Positions 37,351 through 48,923 of a stretch of 64,000 bases of DNA are shown one piece after another; position 1 is the first letter of the stretch, and every line of letters starts with the position of its first letter. This DNA is from Bryopsis sp. KO-2023. Taxonomy: Eukaryota > Chlorophyta > Ulvophyceae > Bryopsidales > Bryopsidaceae. The stretch spans positions 1,054,001 through 1,118,000 of the forward strand of contig BSYQ01000015.1 in NCBI GenBank assembly GCA_030272585.1, given 5' to 3'. Made by a program: the position numbers and the translations under genes. Below the pieces are notes generated by a model. It was not told the origin of the DNA, did no database searches, and worked only from the letters and a program-made list of their open reading frames with translations.

Positions 37351-38517
37351 TTACTTTCTCCGATTTTTCCTGGCCGAGTTCCTCCTCTTAAAGGAAGAGT
37401 TGCGTTTCAGCCCCTTGTTCTTTTTACTCTTGGGGCCACCAGCACCCTTCCCAACCTTTTTGACCATAAACTGGTACTTTTTATCACAAACCCCCTCTGT
37501 TTTCGGCGCCACCACTTCCACGGATGACTTGCACCTCAAATTGCTTTCAAACTCCTCCGGGGTAGTCAGAGTTCCGAACAGCCAATCGAAATAAATGAAA
37601 AACTGACCATAATTGTTCTTATACATAACATGATGCAAGGCATGGAACCCGGACCCCATGATCGGGTCCAGGCGAGCATCCAGACAGTCATGCAAACAGT
37701 GGGTCCACATCATCGCCCAGATCAAAGCCGCCAAATGGGTGGGGAAATGCATCGGAACCACAAACAACCCCACCGAGTACCACCCCACTTGCAGAATCCC
37801 ATCTATGGGGTTATGGGCAATGCCAGCAAACGGGGACAGACTATCAGCTTTGTTGAATGTGTGGTGGTCATGATGGAGGGTTCGATACAAGTAGGGGATG
37901 TCATGCATCAGGCGGTGCGACCAATACACGCAAAACTCCGTGAAAGCGAGGTAGAGGCAGAAATTTATGAAATATTGGGGCAGAGTGGTTTCATCCAGCC
38001 TGGAATAAGCTTTGGTCCATCCACGCTCCACCGCCAGCTCCGTGAGCGCATCCTTGAACGCAAACCACGGTATCCCCCAGGATGCAAGCTGTATTTGCTC
38101 CCGCATGTCTGAAATCGAGGGGACGCCCCCCTTACCAAAGCAATCCTTCCCGAAACAGAAATACGCGTAGTAGCACCAAAGCAACCCGATTCCAAAATAC
38201 AGCACCACGCTCAGGAAGAGCATCCGAAACCAACAAGCCACGAAGGAAGGCATGGCGCTCCGCACCGAATGAGGGAGGAGCAGTCCCAGCACGATGTCGT
38301 CGATCGCTCGATTGTCTTGCACGAACAGCGCCAAGCGAGCATCATCCGCCCCCTTGGATTTATGATTGACAGTGAGCGCCGCCTTCGCTCGTCCCCACCA
38401 CGAGCCTTCGACGACCGTCGCTGTGGGAAGCTTCCCATCTTCCGCGACAACGCTCAGAACGCCGCAGAATAACAGCAGACCGCAAAAAACGGCGCAAGAA
38501 CCCGCCAACCCTGGCAT
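37351..38517 (-). CDS. STE1: Sterol C5-desaturase-like protein (fatty acid hydroxylase superfamily)
   Basis: Di-iron ER membrane enzyme; closest by eye to plant delta-7-sterol C5(6)-desaturase (STE1/DWF7), which introduces the C5 double bond in sterol synthesis. Single exon, 388 aa. The eight-His signature is present: HRLMHD (after EFCVYWS), HHDHH (in YRTLHHDHHTFNKADSLSP) and HALHH, followed by MYKNNYGQFFIYFDWLFGTL. NPIDGILQ is also conserved in the family. Several hydrophobic membrane segments flank these. Unlike the roughly 280-aa plant enzyme, it has a long N-terminus beginning with a signal-like MPGLAGSCAVFCGLLLFCGV and a Lys/Arg-rich tail of about 40 residues. It is the only intronless gene of this size in the window. 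Substrate is inferred from similarity. Confidence 0.87.
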   Translation of the reverse strand: MPGLAGSCAVFCGLLLFCGVLSVVAEDGKLPTATVVEGSWWGRAKAALTVNHKSKGADDARLALFVQDNRAIDDIVLGLLLPHSVRSAMPSFVACWFRMLFLSVVLYFGIGLLWCYYAYFCFGKDCFGKGGVPSISDMREQIQLASWGIPWFAFKDALTELAVERGWTKAYSRLDETTLPQYFINFCLYLAFTEFCVYWSHRLMHDIPYLYRTLHHDHHTFNKADSLSPFAGIAHNPIDGILQVGWYSVGLFVVPMHFPTHLAALIWAMMWTHCLHDCLDARLDPIMGSGFHALHHVMYKNNYGQFFIYFDWLFGTLTTPEEFESNLRCKSSVEVVAPKTEGVCDKKYQFMVKKVGKGAGGPKSKKNKGLKRNSSFKRRNSARKNRRK

Positions 38518-40472
38518 GATGGCGCGGTTCTTGGATTCGAATCAGCAGCGACCTGGCGTTGTGCCAACTTTTTTTTTCCTTCGGGGGAAGCGACGGTGCT
38601 TTCTGCGCTGATGCCTTCCTCTCTCTCCGACCTCCAGCGCTGGTTCGGCACCCTGCGTGAAACTTAAAGTTTTTGTGGAGGTCACATCGGGCCTCCGTAC
38701 GTTTCACCTGGATCTGACAAGATGCCAGGGATTGGGGGTAGGAGAAAATACTGGTGAGCGTTTTGGACTGGAAAATAAGCAACGCACTCCTAGCAACGCG
38801 CGCGTGCATCTGTAGCTTCTGTGGGTTTGATTCTTGTCCAATGGGTTCGGCTGGTGGTTTAGAGGGAGATAGGGACGCCACACAAAACGTATCTCAACAT
38901 GGAAGGAAAATAAACTCGTGCATGCCTAAATATTATTTTTTTCTATAAAGCATCACTCTTTTGAAGGATTTTTAGACAGCTATTTTTTAATCTTTCGTCT
39001 TGCGTCCGACGATGACAAAAGAATCGAGTGCGGGCGGGGACGCAAAGGGATGAAACTGGTAAAATCGATTGTACCAGTAACTTGTCTGGCCGTCTGCACG
39101 CCTCCAGCCGGTCATACAGACATTTCATCCCAACAAGCGAGAAAAAAAATTGGGTGCGGGCGGACGCACGCTGAAAAAAGAGCGATCTTAAAGATCACTC
39201 AGAATTAATAATTTTGATCCCTCAGTGATTACATGGATTAGAATTCAATTCTTGGGAGCAATTATTGTTGTTGTTGGGAGCACAACGATTCCAGCCAAAA
39301 GCAACGAGTGGATCGCGTTGGATTTGTCAAGGTGTCAAATTCTCCTGCTGCTTTGTTTTGTGAATTCATGTGAAAAAAAAAGGAGAAAAAATCCGAAGAT
39401 AAAAAAAACTCCACCGTCAATTCCGCAGTCAATTCCTGGAGAAGACACCGGCTCGGCTCCAAAACCGGAGTCTCCGAGCCAGCCCCTTCCCCCCCGTGGC
39501 AACGCAAAGGGGGGCGGACCTCCCGGAGGGTCCCCCGCGCCAAGAGACGCGGGTAGGTTGTCTTCTAACCATCTCCAAAACCTTGGCCAAGCTGTCACGT
39601 AAAATGTTTTGTGTGCTGCATGTTTCCTTGTTTTCGTTGTTCCATTCGACCATTCATCGGCGACTGATGCGGAATCATTGCATATTCGCGCCCGACTTCA
39701 AGAAGATCAATCAATCAATGATTACATATTCAAGAAGATATGCTTGCGGCGAAAACAAGAGTTCAATGCACCTCTGCCCTCTTTTCACCCCATTGTATTT
39801 GTCGGTTCTTGATTCAATGCACCACACTCGTCGTGGCGGAGTTTTCGCGCTACGTGGTTCCGTGAGTGCTGTGATACGTTTCCTGGCCGTTGCAGGGTCT
39901 AATGTTTCACTTCTCAACTGGGTTTGAATATCGGAAAAACGTTCCAAGCAAGCCAACCTCGTTAACGCCAACGTCCATATGTGATCGTCTCAGCTCGCTT
40001 CCACTGTGATGGCCTAATCCTTTTCCAGGGGAAAACGAGTTACAAAGATCAATGTTCAACAAATGTCAACAGAACATAGAGAACGATTCTCAGCTGATCT
40101 TTGATTTGATTTGATTCGATTTTCAGCGTACCACAGAGTAACTTGATCTACCTCGCCAGGGCAATGAACCTACCGACGACACACACCAAACTTTGAACAA
40201 CAACAACTTTGAACAACAACAACAACGACTTTGAACAAGCGTGTCAACTTGGGAGTGAACGCAGCAGGTGCAAGTTTATTAGCTATTTTTGGACGAGGGA
40301 CAATTTGAAAATCGACGATCGTAATGCTTCAATTAGCGGAGACAAATTGTCCAAAGACAGAAGCGTCTTTCTTTATCCCACCACGATAAGCAACCCAGGG
40401 GCGGCGTGACGAGCGTTGAAGGGGCGGGAACGGAATCTGAGGTTGCTATCCTGAGAGGAGCGGTCGGAAAAA
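38518..40472. other. Divergent spacer between sterol desaturase and eS7
   Basis: Carries promoters for both genes. The open frame at 39225-39602 (125 aa, Pro-rich end) has no known domain. From 39002 to 39200 there is a cluster of inverted and direct repeats, listed separately. Otherwise no gene or RNA gene recognised. Confidence 0.5.
39002..39145. repeat. Cluster of nested inverted repeats, possible structured RNA
   Basis: TGCGTCC (39002) pairs with GGACGCA (39039). GGGATGAAA (39047-39055) pairs with TTTCATCCC (39123-39131) and encloses CTGGTA...TACCAG. GTGCGGGCGG occurs at about 39028 and again at about 39155, each followed by an ACGCA. No match to a tRNA, snRNA or snoRNA that I can recognise. 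Confidence 0.35.
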
Positions 40473-43400
40473 ATGTTCACGGCTAGGAAAAAGATTTTGA
40501 AGGAGCGTGGGGTGGAGCCCGACACTTTCGAAGAGTCGGTGGCGCAGGTGCTTATTCTCAATGAACTGAAAACGGGCTCGTAAAACCGCGTTGAGGCAAT
40601 TCGACAGGATAAAACGTATTGAGGGGAAAATCCCGCAGGTCTCTTTGAGGTTGGGATGTTGAGCACGCTCGAGATCCGTTGATTGGGTCGGAAGACATCC
40701 TCCTTTGTTTCAGTTTTCTGGGTTTTTTTTCTCTTTTTTTGTGGGGGGGATTGATGCGCTTCGGGTCGTGAATTTTTGGAGGGGTTGTCTGCAGGCTTTG
40801 TTCGATTTGGAGGCCACCAATACCGAGCTCAAGGCGGAGCTTCGCGACCTTTACATCACCGGCGCGAGGGAAATTGAGTTGCACGGCACCACCAGGAAGG
40901 CCATCATCATTCACGTAATACAGATAACCCGGCGGCGAAAGCGTCGTCCGAGGGACTGCTACCTATCTCCTCTATTCGTATTTCAATTTTTAATTTTGTT
41001 GGGGGGGAAAGGGGGGGGGGAAATTGGGTTTTGGAAAAAACAATGCAAAGTATCAACAACTGCTTTCTTTCTCCTTTTTAAACTCTTTTTTTTTGCCTGT
41101 AGCATTTTATTTGCCTACTTCCTTATCTCATTATTCCGCTGTTGTTTTTCTAACATTCACCAGGGTTTTGGTTGATCTTTTTTTATATCTTCTTATTTTT
41201 CACTTGGTGCTGGACAACAAAATATCGCATTATTAAAGCAGAGATATATGTTTTGAAGAAAAAGAGAGTTATTCAGAAATCAAATCACTCACGTGGAGTC
41301 TTCCGAACGAAAAACGATAATTTTTTTTTTAATATTTATCGTCGTCATGATGCACATAGAAGAACCTCATCAATGTTCTATCCAGTTATACAATTGTCCA
41401 GAATCTAGCAGGACCCCACTCTGAAAAACAATATCAAGTCGTCGTTTTTTTCAACTGGAGAGAAATTGAAGCAGTGGGCTGAGCTTTATCTTGGATAGAA
41501 CAAAAACAAAGGATTTGAAATAAAATTAATGTAGACATTGTTTCGTTAAAATTCTTTGACATTTTTTCTCTTTTTTTTCTTTTTTTTTTTAACCTGAAGG
41601 TCCCATACCGATTGTTGACCCTTTACCACAAGATTCAACAGAGGTTGGTCCGTGAGTTGGAGAAGAAGTTCAGTGGAAAAGATGTGGTGATTATCGGAGT
41701 CAGGAAAGTCTTGCCGGTCCCAAGGGTTGGTTTCACCAGGGCCAGGCCTATGAGCAGAACATTGACTGCGGTGAGTAATAAAAATTTATAAGTCCAGTGG
41801 TCATGTGTTTCTCTACCTTTGGCAAAGGGCTTTCCACCGGTCCAATGAGAGATGTTGAATAAATAGGTTTGGGTGTTGTTTTTGGGTTTCTCCCTGCATC
41901 TCATTTTGGTTTTTTTCCCATCTCTACAGTATGAAGGTGTTTGGTAAATTCAATAATTCTTGTGGGGGAGTTTTGAGAAAAGGAGTGGCAGAAACTTTTT
42001 TTTATGAAAATCAATGCTGATTTTGACTGTGGAAAAAAGAAATTGGAATTCAGTCGTGAGGTGATCTTGGTACATTTCTCAATGAGTTTACCCCATCTCC
42101 CTCAAGTTGGCATGACAACTAAAAAACATTTATCAGGCCTTTTTTTGTTTCAGCTTTAAAAAGCACATAGTTTTTTTTTTCAAAAGCCAGGTTGGACAGG
42201 CAGACGATTGCGGTACTGAGATTAACTCTTATTATTTACAGTGTAACAATAGAAAATAGCTTGGTTATTTATCTTGTGAATCCAAAAATTGATATTTCTG
42301 ATGGAAAGACAGTTAACATTATTCCTTTTCGAACCAGGGCATCAAAAATTCCCAGTTGCACATTGTGGAGTGTTGCTGGTGTTCTCATTTTTTTTTTTTT
42401 AAAAGAAAGAGAGACACATAAGCCTCCGTGGTGAAGTGCTTAGCTTTCTATTTCACGTTTACATAACAATACATTATATAACGATGGTGTCTTTAGGTTC
42501 ACAATGCCATCCTGGAGGATTTGGTCCATCCAACTGAGATTGTGGGAAAGAGGGTGCGATACAAAATGGACGGAACCAGGGTGCTCAAGGTAAAATTTAA
42601 AAAAACTGCAAAATCCTTAAGAACACAAAATAAAGAAGTTTTCTCCTCTTAGAGAATCAATGATTATGATCAGATGGGGCTGCAATTCATTTCTCTCCAA
42701 AGCAATAGCATCCTTTTTTTGGGCGGGTGGTAAGGTATATGCCCCCCCTCCCCTTTCCCTTGTATCTCCTCTTTTTTCTTCTTGCATTATTCTTTTTTTT
42801 TATTTCCTTGTGGGGGAAATATGCGGGTTTTCAAGAAGTGGATCTACGGTTAAAGTAACTATTACAGAGTGGTCGTCGCACGAAAAAAAAATGGAGATTA
42901 GGGACATTTCGTTGTTAGCTGGACTGGATGCCCCAAAGAAATCCTTGGTTTTTGCTCGACCTACCCTCCTGGTGTAAATTTGTATCTGGAAAATAGGATG
43001 CAGATGAGTACTGGGTTGAGGGGCAACTTGTGGTGCTGATTTTAGAAAATGGGTTCGATTCATTTTTAAAAGGGAGGGAGTTTGGGGATCTCTTTTTTTG
43101 AAAAGAAAAAGCTCTTTCATTGATCTGAGCGAGTCCTCCACCATGACTGATTTGGGGAACTTTATTTCAGTTTTTGTTGAAAAAAGAAAAAGAGGATATA
43201 GAATGACAGGTTGTGGTTATGAGGTCAAAGCTGAACAAGAAGGGGGGAGGGGGGGGGGGCACATAGTGAATGGTTCAGATCTACGCTAGCTTTTTCTTTT
43301 TCTCAAAAAAAAAAAAAAGAAAGGGGGAGGGTGTCGCATTGATGGTGAGGTGCATGAAAACTGATTTCGGTTTTTATGTATTTTGATGGTGAGTTGTGGC

Positions 43401-43546
43401 TCTTGGTGTTGATTTTTTTGCAGGTCTTCTTGGATCCCAAGGATCGAACTATCACGGAGTATAAACTCGACACCTTCACCGGAGTCTACAAAAAACTCAC
43501 CGGAAAGGATGTCGTTTTTGAATATCCAGTGAACGAAGCTGTTTGA
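40473..43546 (+). CDS. RPS7: 40S ribosomal protein eS7
   Basis: Small-subunit ribosomal protein needed for 18S rRNA maturation. Five exons, 40473-40547, 40795-40914, 41600-41770, 42497-42589 and 43424-43546, splice in frame to 193 aa, the usual size. Family blocks: [10 protein letters not shown] at the start; [76 protein letters not shown]; and [18 protein letters not shown]. All introns are phase 0. Long introns (up to about 830 bp) are unusual for a ribosomal protein gene but match the window's style. Confidence 0.97.
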
Positions 43547-44539
43547 GAGCCATATTTCTTTTTTTTTTCTCTTTGTTTTCTTATTAGAAGAAAAAAAGAA
43601 AGAAGGAAAAAAAAAAGGAAGATATTCAAACCAAAACTCGCTCCCTCTCTCTCGTTTTCGTCGTCGGAACTTCGTTGTGCTGGGATGGTGCCTTTGTCTG
43701 TGTGTGTGTGTGCGTTTTTTTTGGGGGGGACTCCTTGGTCGACACCGGAAAAAAAAAAAGAAAGAGGTGGTGGTGGTGGTGTGGTGGCATGATGTTATAT
43801 AATCTTATTGACATTGGAGGATATCGGGTGTAATGAAAACGGTTTTCAGAGGTCTGTTTCGTCTGTTCCCTGTCATAGCATTGCTTGGATGCCCATGACG
43901 GAGGTGATGTCAATCTGGAAATATGGGTATGATGCTGATTGACAGGTGATGATGGAGAATGAAACTTGGACCATGTATTGCCAAGCAGGAACTGTTGTGC
44001 TGATTCATCATGGGATACCTTTCTTTCTACTTTTTGATTTCACAATTCCATGTTCGATTTGTTCGTAACTCTCTCCGTTACGGTCAGAGGAGCATTGTTC
44101 TTTTTGATCTTTTTGGGTTTCGGATTCCTTGGGAAACCTGCCATTCTTCACAAGCTCAAGCTCGGTCCTGACAACATATCTCACATTTCCTGATTAAAGT
44201 TGAAATGCAGACGGCAATGTTGTGAGCAGAACAGAACAGGCAGACACAAGCCCAATTTCTGTAACAGCATACCTGTAACAGTTCAGACCATACAGCTGGA
44301 TTTCACCCGTCCCAAATGGGCTATATACGCCAAACACCCCCTCAACCAACACAACATTCCGCAGGCTGAGCATAGCAATCGACGGCATCCATGCCGAATC
44401 AAATTTTAAAATGTGCAAAAAAAGAGGCAACGTCTGGCCACCTCCACTCAACAACAATAACCATGTAAACAGTTCCATCTATCCAAATACACAATACTCA
44501 AATTTTCTCTAGGAAATCCAGGATCGCTCAAGCCCAAGC
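43547..44539. other. Intergenic region, converging 3' ends
   Basis: Flanks of eS7 and the minus-strand monooxygenase. A (GGT)n tract near 43768 and (GT)n near 43700; no gene recognised. Confidence 0.55.
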
Positions 44540-47500
44540 TTAAGCCAGCAATTTAAGAAGGGCTGTGAGCAAGACTGAGGCCACCAGTGCTCCGAAAGAC
44601 CCAATGACTACACCCCAAAGAGCAACAGATTTCTTGAAACTTTTCATCACTTCGACTGGGGGTGCGGTGGAATTGAACAGCTGAGCGAAGGCTGATTGAG
44701 GAATGAGGTTTGGGAAGAGTCGGTTGCCAATGGAGTGGAAAGCGGTGTAGAAAGGAATGAAAATTTTCAGCAGCGGATGTTGACCTTCCAGTTGGGCCTG
44801 CGGGTGCACCTGAAGATCAAAGCAAATTGCTTCAATTGATAGACGATAATTTTCGACTAGGGCACTCTTCCTGCACTTTTCCACATGAAAAAAATGAATA
44901 AACCGATACTGAAAATCGAAACGATGACATCTCCATCCATTCCAAGAAAAAAAAAGACAGAAAAAACAAAAAACAAAAAACTTTTGACAACCCCCCCCCC
45001 CCCCCCTTCTTCCAGACACATTTACCGCTTCCAGTTCTTGGATCGCTGCCACTTGGGGCCTGCATTCTTCATCATAGTTTTTCAAAGCTTCTGTCAGATT
45101 TCCTTGCGAATTCCCCAGAGCTACGTCCAAGTCTCTGGCATCCAGAATCGCTCGATTGGCTCCGATCCCAAGTGTGGGGGTTGCCGAATGGCAGGCATCT
45201 CCGATCAAAGCCTCATTCGGTCCGATGTATGGCGAGCAATAAGTGACTGGTCCTATTGGGCTGGGCCTGGCTTTTCTCAGCTGTCCAGCAAAGGGTTCCA
45301 AATAATCCTATGTAGAAAAACAACAACACAAGCTTTGGTTGGGAAAGAAAAAGAAAAAAAAAATTAAGGCTTTGGTTGAAATTGAACATGGAATGCATAT
45401 AACATCATATTTTTGACCAGAACGAAGAAATTACAGATGAAAACAGGCAGCCATGTGACTGACCAGCTCCCCCCCCCAAAAAAAAACAAACAAGAATGAT
45501 GGTGAAAAATGTTTGTGTGCTAGGAGTCATCAACCAATAGAGAAAACAAATACGATATCCCCCAATCAGACACTCGCAAAACAGGAAAGTGACAATGCAG
45601 GGGTTGCTTTCAAAGCCAAAAAGAACCTTTGGGAAGCAATCCGGTGCCGCCTTGGTGATCCACCTCAGTTCCCTGCCCCGGATGGCTTCGAAACAGCCTT
45701 TCCTGCCGCCCAAGCTTCCTTGCACCAGTCCGTTTTTTGTCTGGTACAGGAAAACATATTTCGGACCATTCCACACTTGTTTGAGCTGTCCAGACACAAG
45801 GTTACCCACCACAATATCATCCAGCAATTCTTCTGTGAAGACATTTCCAACACATCAGCATTTATCATTCACGGTCTGTCTGTCATCGCTTCATGGTCCA
45901 AGTCAGCCCTGCACTGAGCGGCCCCAACAGATTTTCACGATTTGTTCAAATAGGGCAAAAAAAATTGCACCGCATCTCAAATTCGCACTTGCTTGTTATT
46001 AGGGTGAAACGACCAATGCAGGAAAAAAAAAGAAGAAGAAGAAAGAAAAGGGCCATTTATTCCATCATTCACTGGATCTATATCTGGATGAATGACTATC
46101 ATCGTTATTTTCATGAAAAAATTTAGTTTTTTTTTTTCATATATTTATATTATTTCTTTATTATTATTCTTTAATTTATAATTTATACACTCACTGGGTG
46201 CTTCTTTTGGGGGTGGCAAGTTTCGAATCGAAACATATCTGCCCTTCGAGGCCCTTTGACTGAATTTCAAATGCCCTGCCGATTGCAGGGCCTCCCTGAC
46301 TCTGCTGTTAATTCCATCGGCACCAATCAGCAAATCGTAAGAAAACTCACTCGTTTTACCATCCAGATTCGAAAATCTCACCACCCTCGAAGCAACATCC
46401 ACATCCTGACAAAAATAAACAACAGAAATTTACTAAATTTCTTTATTACTTAATTCGGTATTTCAACCGGTAAAAGTACATAACGTTTTTACTTCCAGTG
46501 AATAAAATTGATTAAAACATTTTCAAGAAAAACGCAACTTTCAAGAAACATGCAACTTCCAAGAAACACGCAACTTTCAAGAAACGCGCAAATTTCAAGA
46601 AACAAAAGAAGCGAAAAAAATCAAATGCAAGCCTGATTGCATGCATACCTCACATTTCGAATCGAAGATGAACTTCAGATTGGGGAGGTACTTTGAAAAC
46701 CCCGTTTTCAAAATGGACTCCGCCACAGCATGCCGCTCAGCCAGGAATTGCCTTTTCCCAGCACCGCTGTAGCCTGGCATGATTTCCCCAGTTTCCGAAA
46801 TTCTGCTGGCTTTTCTGAATTCTGTCAGACCCTCGTCCGACGGCTCGGTCGCCACATCGACCCCCAACTCCAGCAGGTACTCCGTAACTTCGGGATTGAT
46901 TACCAGCAAAATGGAGCGATGAATTTCCCCAACGGAGATTTTGTTCGGATTGGACCGCTTTTCAATCACCTGGGACGAAAAAACATAAACATAAACATCG
47001 TTGGATATTCAGCAATGCGAGTCAAGCTGGTGGAACAGGCAACCCACATGCAAAAATCTGACCTTGACATTGAACCCTCTTTTTGCTAGCAGAATCCCGG
47101 CCACCGATCCAGCAGGGCCCGCCCCGACAACAATCGCCGTCTTTCCTTCGTAAGGTGAAGTAACTCTACCAAGTTGAACAAAAATCAACAGAAAGGTTTT
47201 AAGAAAAAGTTGATTATTTCTCACTTCATCACAAGGGTTTTGAAAAATCGCTTGGGGTTGGGGGAAAGGGGCCTTTTTTTTTCGTTCAGGATTTGTATTT
47301 CTGTTGTGGTTGCTGCTGTTGGGAAAAAAAAAAAGAAATCGTGTCACTGATGGGGTTGGCAAAAAGACCCGTCTTACAATGCCAATTATAGAATGCATCT
47401 TGTTGGTAATGGTCAAGGCAAAAAATCAAATTGAGATTCGCAAACTTTGCAGCCACTGGGGAAAGTATAATGTTAGTGAAGCATTCCACATTGTGCTTTC

Positions 47501-48102
47501 CCACATTTTCCCGATCAGAAAAGAAATGTTGAAAGCTGCTTACATTTCTGGTTTTTCTTTTCCCTCAGTTTGGAAAACAGGGGTGCCAGAAGCCACAGCA
47601 TGGAGGGGCCTGTAAACTCAGAAAACAGGCACTTTCAAGTCAGACCTTGGTGGACCTTATATGATCATTGTCTGGCTAATTAGCCAGTTGAGCAGGCAAT
47701 GGGAAAAAACAAATACGAAACATACAATCCCCCCCCCCCCAAAAAAGGATCCAGTGCTCGCCGCTTCACCAACTACTTTTTCACAAGCAATCGTTCCTGA
47801 GAAAGGTTTTCATTGCCTGATCGATTACCCCAGCAGATCAAAGCAACGATGGTCGACATTCGCTGATTCAAGAGGGATTAGACGTGGCGCCCAAAATCAC
47901 GCCGCTGCTTTCTCAAGCAGTTGATTTAGCGGACGCTTTTTCGGGCTTGGTCGACTCACCCTGACAAGAAATTCTCGCTCACTGTGCATCGTTTCCGTTT
48001 GGCTGTTTCGTGTATTGAAGGCAGCGGTTTTCGTTTCAGCGTTGAAAATCGACAGATGGCAGCCACACCAACGGGATAGACGACTTTCCCAGATCCTAGC
48101 AT
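44540..48102 (-). CDS. FAD-dependent monooxygenase, kynurenine 3-monooxygenase-like (copy A)
   Basis: Flavoprotein hydroxylase of the class that uses NAD(P)H and O2. Seven exons, 47960-48102, 47063-47165, 46649-46969, 46195-46405, 45627-45832, 45026-45307 and 44540-44809, splice in frame to 511 aa. FAD dinucleotide motif KTAIVVGAGPAGSVAGILLA; second FAD block YDLLIGADGINSRVREAL; and GDACHSATPTLGIGANRAIL in the GD..H...P..G.G position. The end carries a hydrophobic anchor (VALWGVVIGSFGALVASVLL), as in mitochondrial KMO. The first exon (MLGSGKVVYPVG...FSTLKRKPLP) is basic and transit-like. Substrate unknown: UbiH-like or other hydroxylases share these motifs. It is a paralogue of the gene at 51286-55442, with intron positions conserved. 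Confidence 0.85.
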
Positions 48103-48923
48103 TGCTGCCGTCCGATCCAACCACACGAATGGCAGGAACTCACAAAAACCAGCTGTCGTAGCAGTTGAGAGGTGTCGGAGTTTTGGCAGAAGTGGCGCTG
48201 ACAGTTACCAGTGCTCTACTAACGCCCCTTCCTCACGTCGTAAGTTACGACTCGTAACGCATGCCTAATTGCCGTATCGTCTGGGAGGGGACCTGATGGA
48301 CACTCCCCCCAAATCCTTCTCACTATATCTCCCCAATTTTCTACACACTCTTAAGCAGGTCACATCCCCCCCAAGGTTTTCCTGATCCAGGATATTTTTC
48401 CCACCAATTCCCCAGCGTTTCAAGGCAATGATGCTCCAAGAACTCCCCTCAACAGAACCAACACATCCCATGCACCAGGAGACGTCACTCATAAGCGTCA
48501 AAACATCCAAACCCCACTGTTCACTGTCCCTGGCACCATGAACTTCTTACCTCATCATCGAGAACCACGTCCCCTCACCGTGGCATTGAGTTTTCGGATG
48601 GTGCTGTCAGGATCTGCTCGCGTGGCGGCGCAAGTCACACCACGACCTGAAGTTACACCGCACACTTCCAACAGCTGTGGCTGAAGAAACGTCGTTCTTG
48701 GGAATCGATGCGACACATGATTGCACGTTGCACGGGCTCAGCCCATCGCTGCTGTCCTGGGCACTATTTAAACCTCAGCGACCCTCCCCTGGTCAAGAAA
48801 AAGAAAAGTTTCGCAGACGTTGATAAGAAAAGAAAAGGCAAAAAGCCTCAGCAGTTGAATTCTTGACAGACTCTTGCCTCTCTTCTTTGGATCTTTGCTT
48901 CTTTTTACAGTCCTATCGAAAAC
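48103..48923. promoter_or_regulatory. Divergent promoter region with TATA-like box
   Basis: Separates monooxygenase A (-) from the cysteine-octad gene (+). A TATTTAA box at 48765-48771 lies in a GC-richer context about 155 bp before the plus-strand ATG, placing a start near 48800 and a leader of about 125 nt. The leader from 48788 on is rich in AAGAAAAG-type repeats. The rest holds no recognised gene. Confidence 0.45.

Noticed and set aside
39225..39602. 125-aa plus-strand open frame with hydrophobic start and Pro-rich end
   Set aside because: No recognised domain, no supporting splice sites, and the opposite strand is open in three frames over the same stretch.
44540..45301. Continuous 253-aa open frame
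   Set aside because: It spans the last intron of monooxygenase A, which happens to be open and a multiple of three (216 nt). The intron part is Phe/Gly-rich and absent from copy B, and good GT-AG sites flank it.
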